This document shows, one piece after another, positions 29,401-37,120 of a DNA stretch of 64,000 bases; positions within the stretch are counted from its first letter, which is position 1; each line of letters begins with the position of its first letter. The DNA is from Roseospira visakhapatnamensis (GTDB lineage: Bacteria; Pseudomonadota; Alphaproteobacteria; Rhodospirillales; Rhodospirillaceae). Both the position numbers and the translations under genes were made by a program. The notes below the pieces were generated by a model. That model was not told where the DNA came from. It worked only from the letters and a program-made list of their open reading frames with translations, and did not search any database. The stretch lies in NCBI RefSeq assembly GCF_014197915.1, contig NZ_JACIGK010000021.1, positions 24,324 through 88,323 on the forward strand. The letters run 5' to 3'.

Positions 29401-29587
29401 GCTGTTTCATGGCATGGCCAGCGTGATTGCCTTTGGCCTGCTGTTGGGTACGGTGTTGACCTTGGGGGTGGTGCCCGTGCTCTACAGCCTGATGTTCGGC
29501 ATCCGACCGCCGCGTCGCGCGCCCTCTCCCGCCCCGGTGACCGGGATCGGGACCCTCGCCGCCGACCAAGGAAAGGCATCGTCATGA
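26429..29587 (+). CDS. RND efflux permease
   Basis: A 1052-residue inner-membrane pump of the AcrB/CusA superfamily with 12 expected helices and two large periplasmic loops. Typical stretches are PAREDPKLTIRESVIVTDHPG near the N-terminus, LVIALGLLVDNGIVIAEDF and FSLAGILINNAIVLIDRID. The PAREDP-type N-terminus places it with the multidrug/solvent group rather than the heavy-metal pumps, but substrates are not predictable. It starts 11 nt after the adaptor and overlaps the TetR gene by 4 nt. Confidence 0.93.
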   Translation: MTLTETAFRFRPVVGMVLVALMVFGVVSYGTLPAREDPKLTIRESVIVTDHPGLSAGRVERLITRTLEEAVRRVPEIEEIHSMSMPGRSIIHAEVYERFTKLDQIWDDLRDKVVDARAGLPEGTRDPVVNTDYGDVAVVTAALIAEDFPWRDRLDMAEHVRDRLYAVPGTKRVDLLGAQSERIFIETRNARLAELGLSPESLAAMLRDQNVLTTGGVVDTGARGFMVEPTGSFDSVDEIAEALVTLPDGQGVMPLRDIATVRRATVDPPHQPAYVNGRPAIVFAISMLDDRRVLDYGPAVRQALREIEASLPVGYDLEIITFQADQVAHAVYGVTANVLQTLAIVLVVVILFLGVRTGLIVGSIVPAVMLVTLAIMGIFEITLQRASLATLVIALGLLVDNGIVIAEDFKRRLEDGCSRDEALRRSGRELAVPLLISTLTTILVFVPLMMAEHRAGEYTRSISLVILISLMTSWVLAMTVTPALCHRFVTVPAPGARDGNGNGNGRRGLSDRAFRWMTGGYALILRGLLRVRWGVLVLMLTLLAAAVAGIAHAPKRFFPSSDRSQVLVYIDLPAGVTSRTTDASVRRLSDIIATPDRVRNIDSVVAYVGNGGPRFVLALTPVDPAPNRAFMVVNVTAFEHVDQVIRDLRALFRDEAPDLSARVARMFLGPSDSSVLQVQVKGPDPRVLFATGRRIEDALRAIPGVIDLHSDWENRVPKVVVAVDQARARRAGVTSADIAGALDRAFDGATVSAFREDDDIFPIVTRAVGAERGSLARIGGLSLHARATGDTIPLMQVADVMLVNDEARIAREDLQRTLTVEARHLHKTAEDMAPMVAPALAALEAGLPPGHAIEFDGVVTDSGEARAALRANVPLCLTLIVVLLVAQFNSYRRPAIIVATMPLLLIGASAGLVLMGATFGFMVILGLFSLAGILINNAIVLIDRIDIERAEPGADAFEAIVTASVRRLRPILMSTITTVLGLMPLIVTRDPLFHGMASVIAFGLLLGTVLTLGVVPVLYSLMFGIRPPRRAPSPAPVTGIGTLAADQGKASS

Positions 29588-30267
29588 CATCCACCATGAC
29601 ATCCAGACCCGCGCCCCGAGCGCCCGCGCGGACCGGTCCGCCCAATCGCCAGGCGCGCGGCGAGGCGCGCCGTCAGGCCATGCTGGAGGCCGGCATCGCG
29701 GTCTTTCTGGAACACGGTTACGCGGGGGCGTCGCTGGACCTGGTGATCGCGCGGTCGGGCGGCTCGCGCCGCACGCTGTACGAGCATTTCGGGAATAAGG
29801 AAGGGCTCTTCCTGGCGGCCACCGAGGCCCTGTGCCGGCGCAACGTGGGCCACCTGTCGTCGCTTGAGTACGACGCGTCGGATCCGGAGGAGGCCCTTGT
29901 CACGGCCGCGCGCGCCTTCGTCTCCGCCCTGATCGAGCCGGAGATGCTGGCCGGTTTTCGTACCATCATGGGCGAGGTGACGCGCTTTCCGACCCTCATG
30001 GATACCTTCCTGCGCCAGGGGCCGGATCAGGCCTACGCGCAGGTGGCGGCCTGGCTGCGGCGTCAGGCCCGCGCCGGCACCCTCGCGGTGGGGGACGCGG
30101 ACGTCGCGGCCCGGCACTTCATTGAACTGATCAAGGGCGACCTGCACCTGCGGGCGCTGCTGCGGCCGGATGTCCCGCCGAGCCCGGATCAGGTCGACGA
30201 GCATGTGCGCCAGGCGGTGCGGGTCTTCCTGTATGGCGTCGCGGGCGCGCCGGCCGACGGGCCCTGA
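29584..30267 (+). CDS. TetR-family repressor of the efflux operon
   Basis: A 227-residue regulator with an N-terminal helix-turn-helix at about 30-75 (AVFLEHGYAGASLDLVIARS then SRRTLYEHFGNKEGLFLAA) and a C-terminal all-helical ligand domain of the AcrR/AefR C-terminal type (MGEVTRFPTLMDTF). It overlaps the permease stop by 4 nt (ATGA), so it is translated with the pump. The palindrome at 25176-25195 is the likely operator. Confidence 0.92.
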   Translation: MTSTMTSRPAPRAPARTGPPNRQARGEARRQAMLEAGIAVFLEHGYAGASLDLVIARSGGSRRTLYEHFGNKEGLFLAATEALCRRNVGHLSSLEYDASDPEEALVTAARAFVSALIEPEMLAGFRTIMGEVTRFPTLMDTFLRQGPDQAYAQVAAWLRRQARAGTLAVGDADVAARHFIELIKGDLHLRALLRPDVPPSPDQVDEHVRQAVRVFLYGVAGAPADGP

Positions 30268-30293
30268 AGACGACAGCTCGGGTGTCGGGACGG

Positions 30294-30980
30294 TCACGCC
30301 ATGGACCGCGCGGTCGCGTCCTCGGCCCGAAGGCGGTCTTCCAGCGCCGGGCCGTCCGGCGCGTCGACGACGGCGTGGGCCACGCGGGCCGAGAACCCCT
30401 TGCGCGCGAGCGCGGCCAGGTCCCGGTCGCGGCGGAGGGCGCGCTCGTCCGGGTCCGTCCGGTAGGGTCCCAGGCGGCGGCGTCGGGCCAGGGTGACGGC
30501 GGCCGCCAGGTCCGGATCGGGGCCGGGGGCGTCCTCGGCCAGGGCGTCCAGGGTGGCGCGGATCGTCTCGGCGTCCACGCCGTCGGCGCGCAGGCGTCGG
30601 GCGACCATGGCCCGGGACTCCCCGCGCCGGGTCAGCGCGGCCGCGCGGGTCTCGGCGTGGCGGGCGTCATCCAGCAGGCCGGCGCGCCGCAAGCGCGCGA
30701 TCACGGCCTCGATCCATGCCGTGGTCTCGTCCGGATCCAGGGCCTGGCCGGCCCGCGCGGCCCGATGAACGCGCCGCCGCAGCACGCGGCGCACCCCCTC
30801 GGCGCTGGCCGAGTAGCGTTGCAGGTAGAAGACGGCCGCGTTTTCAAGGCTTCGCGGGGTCAGCCGCCGGGGCGCCCCGCGCCGCGCGGGTCCGGTTGTC
30901 CGGTCCGCGCCGCGCTCTCGGGCGCGGCCTTGTCCGTGCTCTCCACCCCGAGGAGCCATTGTCCCTTGTTCGTCCGTCAT
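30294..30980 (-). CDS. recX: RecX-family regulator of RecA
   Basis: A 228-residue basic protein with the tandem three-helix repeats of RecX: LENAAVFYLQRYSASAEGVR and LLDDARHAETRAAALTRRG mark the first repeats, RKGFSARVAHAVVDA the last. RecX binds RecA filaments and limits their activity. The N-terminus is Arg/Gly-rich and uncertain: ATG 30959, preceded by AAGGGAC, is a good alternative start. recA is not adjacent. It is divergent from the ABC-2 permease, with a 286-nt gap that shows no clear motif. Confidence 0.8.
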   Translation of the reverse strand: MTDEQGTMAPRGGEHGQGRARERGADRTTGPARRGAPRRLTPRSLENAAVFYLQRYSASAEGVRRVLRRRVHRAARAGQALDPDETTAWIEAVIARLRRAGLLDDARHAETRAAALTRRGESRAMVARRLRADGVDAETIRATLDALAEDAPGPDPDLAAAVTLARRRRLGPYRTDPDERALRRDRDLAALARKGFSARVAHAVVDAPDGPALEDRLRAEDATARSMA

Positions 30981-31266
30981 GCCGGCCCAGATAGCATGGG
31001 ACCTCGACCGTTCGCCAGGGCCGCGCGGGGGATCGTGCCGGCCCCCCGCGCGGCCGCGCGCGCCCCGATGATCTCTTGTGCCCCGCCGGCCCACGGCCTA
31101 ATACCAGCGGTCATTGACCCTGACCGTTGACGTTCGTGGCCGGTGCGGGTTCGGCGCATCAGTCGGCCCCATCCTCGGGCGGCATCGGGCCGGCCGAGGA
31201 CCTCGACGGTCCGTTTCAAGGGCCGTTGGGATAAGCCAAACCCTCGCCCCGCCAAAGGAGGCTTCC

Positions 31267-32094
31267 GTGCGCGACAGCGCAAAAGCCAGCACCGACGACT
31301 CCCTGCCCCCGCCCCGGCACATCGGTGCCGTCAACTGGCGCGGAGCGTGGGAGCTGTACGTCAAGGAGGTCCGCCGCTTCCTCAAGGTCTACCTGCAGAC
31401 CATCGCGGCGCCCATCGTCACGACCCTGATCTTCCTGGCCATCTTCGCGCTGGCCCTGGGCCGGGACGTGAGCCGCCCGGTATCCGGGGTAAGCTTCACC
31501 GAGTTCCTGGTGCCCGGTCTGGTGATGATGGCGATGGTGCAGAACGCCTTCGCCAACACCTCATCCTCGGTCGTCATTTCCAAGGTCCAGGGCAGCATCG
31601 TCGACGTCCTGATGCCGCCCCTCAGCAGCGCCGAGATCCTCGCCGCCTATGCGCTGGGGGGCGTGACGCGCGGGATGGTGGTCGGCGCGGCGGTGCTGGC
31701 GACCATGGCTGCCTTCACCACCGTCCATATCCACGCCGTGGGCTACATCCTGTTCCACGCCGTGGCGGCCTCGATGATGCTGTCCTTGCTGGGAATCGTG
31801 GCCGGCATCTGGGCCGACAAGTTCGACCACATGGCGGCGGTGACCAATTTCATCATCACGCCGCTGTCGTTCCTGTCCGGGACCTTCTATTCCATTGACC
31901 GGCTACCCGAAAACTTGCAGATCATCGCCCACGCGAATCCGTTCTTTTATATGATCGACGGCTTCCGCTATGGCTTCCTGGGTCATGACGATGCCTTGCC
32001 GGTCACGGGCCTGGTGGTCGTGGGCCTGACCAACGCCGGGTTGCTGTGGCTCTCTTACCGGATGCTCAAGTCCGGCTACAAACTGAAGGCGTGA
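31267..32094 (+). CDS. ABC-2 type permease (YadH/NodJ-like) without adjacent ATPase
   Basis: A 275-residue protein with six membrane helices (IAAPIVTTLIFLAIFALALG is the first) and the ABC-2 signature region near FLSGTFYSIDRLPENLQIIA then NPFFYMIDGFRYGFLG. Such permeases export polysaccharides, lipids or drugs with a separate ATPase. I chose GTG 31267, because AAGGAGG lies 7 nt upstream and the frame before it is not protein-like. The stop overlaps the start region of lgt. Neither neighbour encodes an ATP-binding subunit, so the partner must be elsewhere or lost. Confidence 0.87.
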   Translation: MRDSAKASTDDSLPPPRHIGAVNWRGAWELYVKEVRRFLKVYLQTIAAPIVTTLIFLAIFALALGRDVSRPVSGVSFTEFLVPGLVMMAMVQNAFANTSSSVVISKVQGSIVDVLMPPLSSAEILAAYALGGVTRGMVVGAAVLATMAAFTTVHIHAVGYILFHAVAASMMLSLLGIVAGIWADKFDHMAAVTNFIITPLSFLSGTFYSIDRLPENLQIIAHANPFFYMIDGFRYGFLGHDDALPVTGLVVVGLTNAGLLWLSYRMLKSGYKLKA

Positions 32095-32099
32095 TTGTC

Positions 32100-32954
32100 G
32101 TGCTTCCCCTCCTGTCGCTGTCTGTCCTGCCCGCGCTGGCGCTGCCCTTCCCGATGGTCGATCCGGTGGCGGTGGAGATCGGGCCCGTGGTGGTGCGCTG
32201 GTATGCCCTGGCCTACATCGTCGGCCTGCTGCTGGGCTGGATGTACGTGCGGCGCCTGGGGCGCCGGCCCCCCGCCGGCTTCCAGGGGGAGGAGGCCGAC
32301 GACTTCCTGGTCTGGGCCACGCTGGGCGTGATTCTCGGCGGCCGCCTGGGCTACGTGCTGTTCTACAACCTGCCCTATTACCTGGAGAACCCGGCCCAGA
32401 TCCTCATGGTCTGGCAGGGCGGCATGGCCTTTCATGGCGGCCTGCTGGGGGTGGTGGTCGCGCTGCTGGTGTTCTGCCGGCGGCGCGGCATCAATCCCCT
32501 GGTGATGGGCGACGTGGTCGCCTGCGCCGCGCCCATCGGCCTGTTCTTCGGGCGCATCGCCAACTTCATCAATGCGGAGCTGTACGGGCGGCCGGCCCCT
32601 GACCTGGCCTGGGCCATGGTCTTTCCCACCGACCCGCTGGCGGTGCCCCGCCATCCCAGCCAGCTTTACGAGGCGGCGCTGGAGGGCTTGGTGCTGTTCG
32701 TCCTGCTGGCCGGCCTGTGGCGGCTCTGGGCGGTGCGCGGCCGGCCCGGCGCCCTGGTCGGCGTGTTCCTGACCGGCTATGGCTTGGCGCGGGCGCTGGT
32801 CGAGGTCGTGCGCGAGCCGGACGCGCACCTGGGGCCGGTGCTCGGCGCGATCACCATGGGGCAGGTGCTGTCCCTGCCGATGATCCTGACCGGCCTGGCC
32901 GTCCTGGTCTGGGCGTGGCGGCGTCCGCCCCTGGAGAGACCGACCCAGGCATGA
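32100..32954 (+). CDS. lgt: prolipoprotein diacylglyceryl transferase
   Basis: A 284-residue membrane enzyme that adds diacylglycerol to the lipobox cysteine of prolipoproteins. The family motifs HGG in MAFHGGLLG and GRIANFINAELYG are present, with seven hydrophobic helices. GTG 32100 has AAGG 10 nt upstream; GTG 32091, which overlaps the previous stop, is an alternative. Two lipoproteins in this window (25215, 34807) would be substrates. The lgt-midA-pgeF order is common in alphaproteobacteria. Confidence 0.93.
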   Translation: MLPLLSLSVLPALALPFPMVDPVAVEIGPVVVRWYALAYIVGLLLGWMYVRRLGRRPPAGFQGEEADDFLVWATLGVILGGRLGYVLFYNLPYYLENPAQILMVWQGGMAFHGGLLGVVVALLVFCRRRGINPLVMGDVVACAAPIGLFFGRIANFINAELYGRPAPDLAWAMVFPTDPLAVPRHPSQLYEAALEGLVLFVLLAGLWRLWAVRGRPGALVGVFLTGYGLARALVEVVREPDAHLGPVLGAITMGQVLSLPMILTGLAVLVWAWRRPPLERPTQA

Positions 32955-34030
32955 CCACGCCCCTTGAGGACAGCCTCCGTGCCCGCATCGCCGCCGAGGG
33001 GCCGGTGCCCCTGGAAACGGTCATGGCCGAGGCCAACGCCGTCTATTACGCCCGCGACGACGTGCTGGGCGCGGCCGGCGACTTCATCACCGCGCCCGAG
33101 ATCAGCCAGGTGTTCGGCGAACTGATCGGCCTGTGGATGGCCGTGGTCTGGCAGATGATGGGCGCGCCCGATCGGGTGTGCCTGGTGGAGTGTGGTCCCG
33201 GGCGCGGAACCCTGATGGCAGACGCCCTGCGGGCGCTGGCGCCGGTGCCGGCGTTCCGCCGGGCGCTGGCCGTCCATCTGGTGGAGACCAGTCCGACGCT
33301 GCGCGCGCGCCAGCGGCGGACCCTGGGCGACACGGCCGCCACCTGGCACGACAGCCTCGACACCGTGCCCGACGACCGGCCGCTGCTGCTGGTGGCCAAC
33401 GAGTTCGTGGATGCCCTGCCGATCCGTCAGTACGTGCGGCGCGGCGGGACCTGGCGGCTGCGCCGGGTGGGGGTGGACCAGGCCGGTGGCGCGCTGACCT
33501 TCGTGGACGGGGAAGAGGTGCCGGCCGACGACCTGGACCCGGCCGTGCGCGCCGGCGCGCCCGAGGGCGCCCTGGCCGAGGTCAACCCCGCCGGCCGGGC
33601 GTTCGCCGCCGCCGTCGGCGCGCGCGTGGCGTCGCGGGGCGGGGCCGGGCTGCTCATCGACTACGGCCACCCACGGTCGGCGGCCGGCGATACCCTTCAG
33701 GCGGTGCGCCGCCATCGGTCCCATCCTGTCCTGCGGGCGCTGGGGACGGCCGACCTGACCGCCCATGTGGACTTCCAGGCCCTGGCCGAGGCGGCCCGCG
33801 CCGCCGGGGCGGTGGCCCACGGTCCGGTAGAGCAGGGGGAATGGTTGATTGGACTGGGGGTCGAAACGCGCGCCGCCATGCTGCGCGCCACGGCCTCGCC
33901 GGCTCAGAATAGCGCCATTCGTAGTGCGGTTCATCGCTTGATTGATCCTCGGGAAATGGGCAGGCTGTTCAGGGGTATTGCCCTGGCCGCGCCGGCGTTG
34001 GCGCCACCCCCTGGATTCGACGGGACCTGA
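32951..34030 (+). CDS. MidA/NDUFAF7-family methyltransferase
   Basis: A 359-residue SAM-dependent methyltransferase of the DUF185 family. It has motif I CLVECGPGRGTLMADALRA, the family-specific ITAPEISQVFGELIG and LVANEFVDALPIRQY, and GLLIDYGH. The mitochondrial member methylates an arginine of complex I subunit NDUFS2; the bacterial target is presumed similar but unproved. It overlaps lgt by 4 nt (ATGA) and precedes pgeF by 4 nt. Confidence 0.9.
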   Translation: MTTPLEDSLRARIAAEGPVPLETVMAEANAVYYARDDVLGAAGDFITAPEISQVFGELIGLWMAVVWQMMGAPDRVCLVECGPGRGTLMADALRALAPVPAFRRALAVHLVETSPTLRARQRRTLGDTAATWHDSLDTVPDDRPLLLVANEFVDALPIRQYVRRGGTWRLRRVGVDQAGGALTFVDGEEVPADDLDPAVRAGAPEGALAEVNPAGRAFAAAVGARVASRGGAGLLIDYGHPRSAAGDTLQAVRRHRSHPVLRALGTADLTAHVDFQALAEAARAAGAVAHGPVEQGEWLIGLGVETRAAMLRATASPAQNSAIRSAVHRLIDPREMGRLFRGIALAAPALAPPPGFDGT

Positions 34031-34034
34031 TGCA

Positions 34035-34802
34035 ATGATCACCGTATCGGCCTTGAATGCGCTCAGCCGGGTTCGCCACGCCTTTTTTACTCGCGACAAG
34101 GGTCAGTCAACGGGTCTCTATGCCAGTAATAACTGTGGGTTCGGATCCAAGGATGATTCGGCGCTGGTGGCGCGCAACCGGCAGCGTTCGGTCGAACGCA
34201 TGGAGATGCCGCCCGAGGCCCTGGTCACCGTCCACCAGAACCACACCACCACCGTGGTGGTGACGGACAGTCCGTGGCCCCAGGACTCGCTGCCGGTGGC
34301 CGATGCCATCGTCACCACGCGGCCGCGCCTGGTGCTGGGGGTGCTGAGCGCCGATTGCGCGCCCGTGCTGATGGCCGACCCCAAGGCCGGAGTGGTGGCG
34401 GCGGCCCACGCGGGGTGGCGCGGGGCGCTCGACGGCATCCTGAGCAACACCGTGGCCGCCATGGTGGAGCAGGGCGCAAAGCCCGACCGCATCATCGTCG
34501 GCATCGGCCCGTGCATCGGTCCGCGCTCCTACGAGGTCGGGCCGGAGTTCCCCGCGCGCTTCCTGGAGCGGGACAAGGACAACCACATCTTCTTCTCCCA
34601 TGCGCGGCGCGAGGGGCATTTCCTGTTCGACCTGCCGGGGTTCGTGGCCAAGCAACTGGCGCGGGCCGGCGTGCGCGAGATCATGCCCACGCCCTGCGAC
34701 ACCTGCCGGGAGGAGGCGCGCTTCTTCAGCTATCGGCGATCCGTGTTGCGCGGCGAGCCGGATTATGGACGGCTGCTGTCGGCCATCGCCCTGGAACGGT
34801 GA
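34035..34802 (+). CDS. pgeF: peptidoglycan editing factor (multicopper oxidase-like purine nucleoside enzyme)
   Basis: A 255-residue YfiH/PgeF protein. The metal ligands of the family are visible: His in VTVHQNHTT, Cys in LSADCAPVLM and His in AAAHAGWRG, with IGPCIGPRSYEVG after them. In E. coli it corrects L-Ser misincorporation in muropeptides; family members also act on purine nucleosides in vitro. ATG 34035 fits the family N-terminus (HAFFTRDKGQSTGLYASNN). Confidence 0.92.
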   Translation: MITVSALNALSRVRHAFFTRDKGQSTGLYASNNCGFGSKDDSALVARNRQRSVERMEMPPEALVTVHQNHTTTVVVTDSPWPQDSLPVADAIVTTRPRLVLGVLSADCAPVLMADPKAGVVAAAHAGWRGALDGILSNTVAAMVEQGAKPDRIIVGIGPCIGPRSYEVGPEFPARFLERDKDNHIFFSHARREGHFLFDLPGFVAKQLARAGVREIMPTPCDTCREEARFFSYRRSVLRGEPDYGRLLSAIALER

Positions 34803-34806
34803 GGGC

Positions 34807-35892
34807 GTGCCGGCGTCTCGTTCGCCGGGGCCGGGACGCCGGGCACCGGTTCTCCTGATCCTGCTGCTGCTCGCGGCCTGCGGCCTGCCGCAGCCGTTCC
34901 GTCACACCGCGTACGCGCCGGACGGCAATCCGCTGGTCACCCTGCGCACCGGGAGCGGCGTGACCATCCCCCCGGTGTGGGGCGCGCCGCTGCCCATGGA
35001 TCGCATGATCGCCCTGGACGTGGCCGAGGCGCTGCGCGAGCAGGCCGAAATCCCGGCCGTGGCGACCGTGGATCCGGTGCCCGCCGGGGCCGGCCTGCGG
35101 CTGACGGGGGACCTGCGGGAGGTGTGGTTCGACGAGGCGTGGGTTGCCCTCACGCTGGCCTGGCGTCTGACCGACGCCCAGGGAACGGTGCTGGACGCGC
35201 GCGTCCAGACCCTGGGTGTGCCGGCCTTGGACTGGTTGCGTCAGGATCCCGGTGTGTCGCGCCGGATCGCCAGCGACGGCGGCCGGGCGCTGGCGTTGCT
35301 GGTGCAGGGAGACGGCGGACCGCCGTCGTCGCCGGCCACCGTGGCGTTGTCCGAACCCGATGTTCCGTCCATGCCGCCCGAGGCGACGGCGGTGGCCTCG
35401 CGACCGGAGACGGATGGGCCGTCGCCCGCCATGTCCGGATCGGCGGAAGCGGCGCCCGCGCCGCCGCCCACGTCGTCCCCGGCCGCGCCACCGTCCGCCG
35501 ATGGGCCGCGTCCCATCGTCATGGCGCCGCCCGAGGTGACGCAGGCGCCGGGCGACGGCCGGCGATCCCTGGCCGAGGCGCTGACGCGTCTGTTGAAGCT
35601 GAACGATGTGTGGATCCGCGACGAGCCCACGCCCGGCCGGTTCCACGTGCGGGGCACGGTGGAGGTGCTGCCCGCCGAGGATCCGTCGGTGGAGCGGGTG
35701 TCGCTGCTGTGGCGGGTGCTGACGGAGGACGGCGAGGAACTGGGCCGCCTGACCCAGGAGAACGCCATCCCCGCCGGCCTGCTCGACGGCGCCTGGGGCG
35801 ACACCGCCTACGCGGTGGCCGAGGCCGCGCTGATGGGGGTCGGCGAGATCCTGGTGCGCAAGGGCGGCGTCGCCTCGCCAGGCGGGCGCTAG
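34807..35892 (+). CDS. hypothetical lipoprotein with two similar halves
   Basis: A 361-residue protein that begins at GTG 34807. The signal RRAPVLLILLLLAAC ends in a lipobox, so the mature protein is lipid-anchored. The N-terminal half (about 55-165) and the C-terminal half (about 255-355) share a pattern: a strand near RLTGDLREV / HVRGTVEVL, then ALTLAWRLTDAQGTVLD / VSLLWRVLTEDGEELG, then a helix. A Pro/Ala/Ser-rich linker of ~85 residues joins them, which suggests duplication. It follows pgeF by 4 nt and is probably in that operon. No function is known to me. Confidence 0.75.
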   Translation: MPASRSPGPGRRAPVLLILLLLAACGLPQPFRHTAYAPDGNPLVTLRTGSGVTIPPVWGAPLPMDRMIALDVAEALREQAEIPAVATVDPVPAGAGLRLTGDLREVWFDEAWVALTLAWRLTDAQGTVLDARVQTLGVPALDWLRQDPGVSRRIASDGGRALALLVQGDGGPPSSPATVALSEPDVPSMPPEATAVASRPETDGPSPAMSGSAEAAPAPPPTSSPAAPPSADGPRPIVMAPPEVTQAPGDGRRSLAEALTRLLKLNDVWIRDEPTPGRFHVRGTVEVLPAEDPSVERVSLLWRVLTEDGEELGRLTQENAIPAGLLDGAWGDTAYAVAEAALMGVGEILVRKGGVASPGGR

Positions 35893-35971
35893 TCCAGCGA
35901 CCCATACCGGCGAGGACAAGCCCTGTGACGGCGTCGCTGCACAGGCGCCCCGGGGGGCACCGGCCCGCGCC

Positions 35972-36769
35972 TCAATCGAAGTTGAAGGTGTCCTCTTCGT
36001 CCAGGTCGAGCATCTCCTCCAGGCTGGGCTGGGCGCGTTGCTGCGACAGCAACTTGCCTTGCAGGCGGGACAGGCCGCCCAGGGTGTCCAACCGGCCGAG
36101 GGACAGAAGGTGGCCGTAGATCAGGGGGAAGAGACCCGCCCGGCGCAGGGTCAGCCACGCGTCATCGTCCAGGCCGTTCAGCTTGGCCTCGTCGACGATC
36201 AACAGGGAGTCGAGGGCCTTCTCCTCGGACCCGACGGTGACCCGGGCGGCCCACGGCGCGAGCAGTCCCAGGTCATCGAGCAGGGACAGGCCCCGCTCGG
36301 TGGCCATGCGGTTCTGCTCGGTGGCCGCCAGATGCTGCACGGCCTTGCGCGAGACCTCCGAAAGCTGGCCGTCCTCGGTGAACAGGGGCTGGCCGTCCGT
36401 CTTGGACAGGAAGGGGCAACCCTCGTCGATGCAGGGCACGCCCTGGGTGCTGTCCTCCTTGGAGCGCAGCAGCACGAAAGGATAGGACCGCAGGGGCGCC
36501 GGGATGTACGAGCCCAGCCATCGACCATCCGGGGCGATAAAGAAGCTGCGGTTGGGAATCACCGACAACACGCCCATCATCCGCAGCGTGGCGTCCTCCT
36601 CTCCGGGGACACGCACCATGACGACCGGAAAGGCGGGCGCGGCCTTGATGATCTCGGCGCCGACGACGGGGACCAGGGCTTGCTGGGCGGCGAAGTCGTA
36701 CCCCCGGCTGGGGGCGAGGCGCAGCGCGCCATGACGCTCGAAGGTCAGGGGTTGAATGCTCTTGTACAT
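35972..36769 (-). CDS. SapC-family protein
   Basis: A 265-residue protein of the SapC family (PF07277), recognised by RGYDFAAQQALVPVVGAEI near the N-terminus, FPVVMVRV, SYIPAPLRSYPFVLL and the acidic C-terminus LDEEDTFNFD. The family is named after a Campylobacter fetus S-layer-associated protein, but its role in proteobacteria is not settled. The start is ATG 36769; an upstream in-frame ATG at 36805 is possible. It is convergent with the lipoprotein gene. A link to the S-layer gene at 4528 is only suggestive. Confidence 0.85.
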   Translation of the reverse strand: MYKSIQPLTFERHGALRLAPSRGYDFAAQQALVPVVGAEIIKAAPAFPVVMVRVPGEEDATLRMMGVLSVIPNRSFFIAPDGRWLGSYIPAPLRSYPFVLLRSKEDSTQGVPCIDEGCPFLSKTDGQPLFTEDGQLSEVSRKAVQHLAATEQNRMATERGLSLLDDLGLLAPWAARVTVGSEEKALDSLLIVDEAKLNGLDDDAWLTLRRAGLFPLIYGHLLSLGRLDTLGGLSRLQGKLLSQQRAQPSLEEMLDLDEEDTFNFD

Positions 36770-37120
36770 GGGGAAACACGCCGGCTGAGGGGGAACGGGG
36801 AACACCGTGGTGTGGCGGACGTGACGGTCCTTCGACGACGTCGGGACGCGGTCACAGGGCCGTCAAACCCAAGAACCACATTGGAATAACGGTATTATCA
36901 GTGTCCTGATCGAGTCCGGAGGTCGTTGAGACGGTATGGTAAACCGTGACGACTGTCGGATTCGAGACACTAGCGCCGTCGTGGTGTCCGTTCAATCGGA
37001 TCGCCGGTCGGGGCAGGGTTGCGCCCCTGGATGACCGGCCGACCGTGCCGGGCGCGCGACGCCAAGGCCGGATCCGCGGATCCGGCCTTGTGCGGGTATC
37101 ACGCCGGTCGGCGGGGTCGC
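36770..37120. other. gap between sapC and eda
   Basis: 351 nt without a supportable gene. It carries the upstream region of sapC and the end of eda. An AT-richer part near 36880-36950 has ATTATC (a -10-like GATAAT on the minus strand) and the inverted repeat ACGGT-atggtaa-ACCGT (36931-36947). The strong palindrome at 37064 is listed separately. Confidence 0.5.
37064..37089 (-). terminator. palindromic hairpin downstream of eda
   Basis: A perfect 26-bp palindrome (AAGGCCGGATCC-gc-GGATCCGGCCTT read as two arms) lies 31 nt beyond the eda stop codon. It folds into a stable hairpin but has only a two-base U end, so it is a probable but not classical terminator of the dctPQM-eda transcript. Confidence 0.6.

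Noticed and set aside
25781..29569. A 1262-codon antisense frame across the RND genes
   Set aside because: Gly/His/Arg/Gln-rich shadow translation of a high-GC gene; the sense strand has all RND family motifs.
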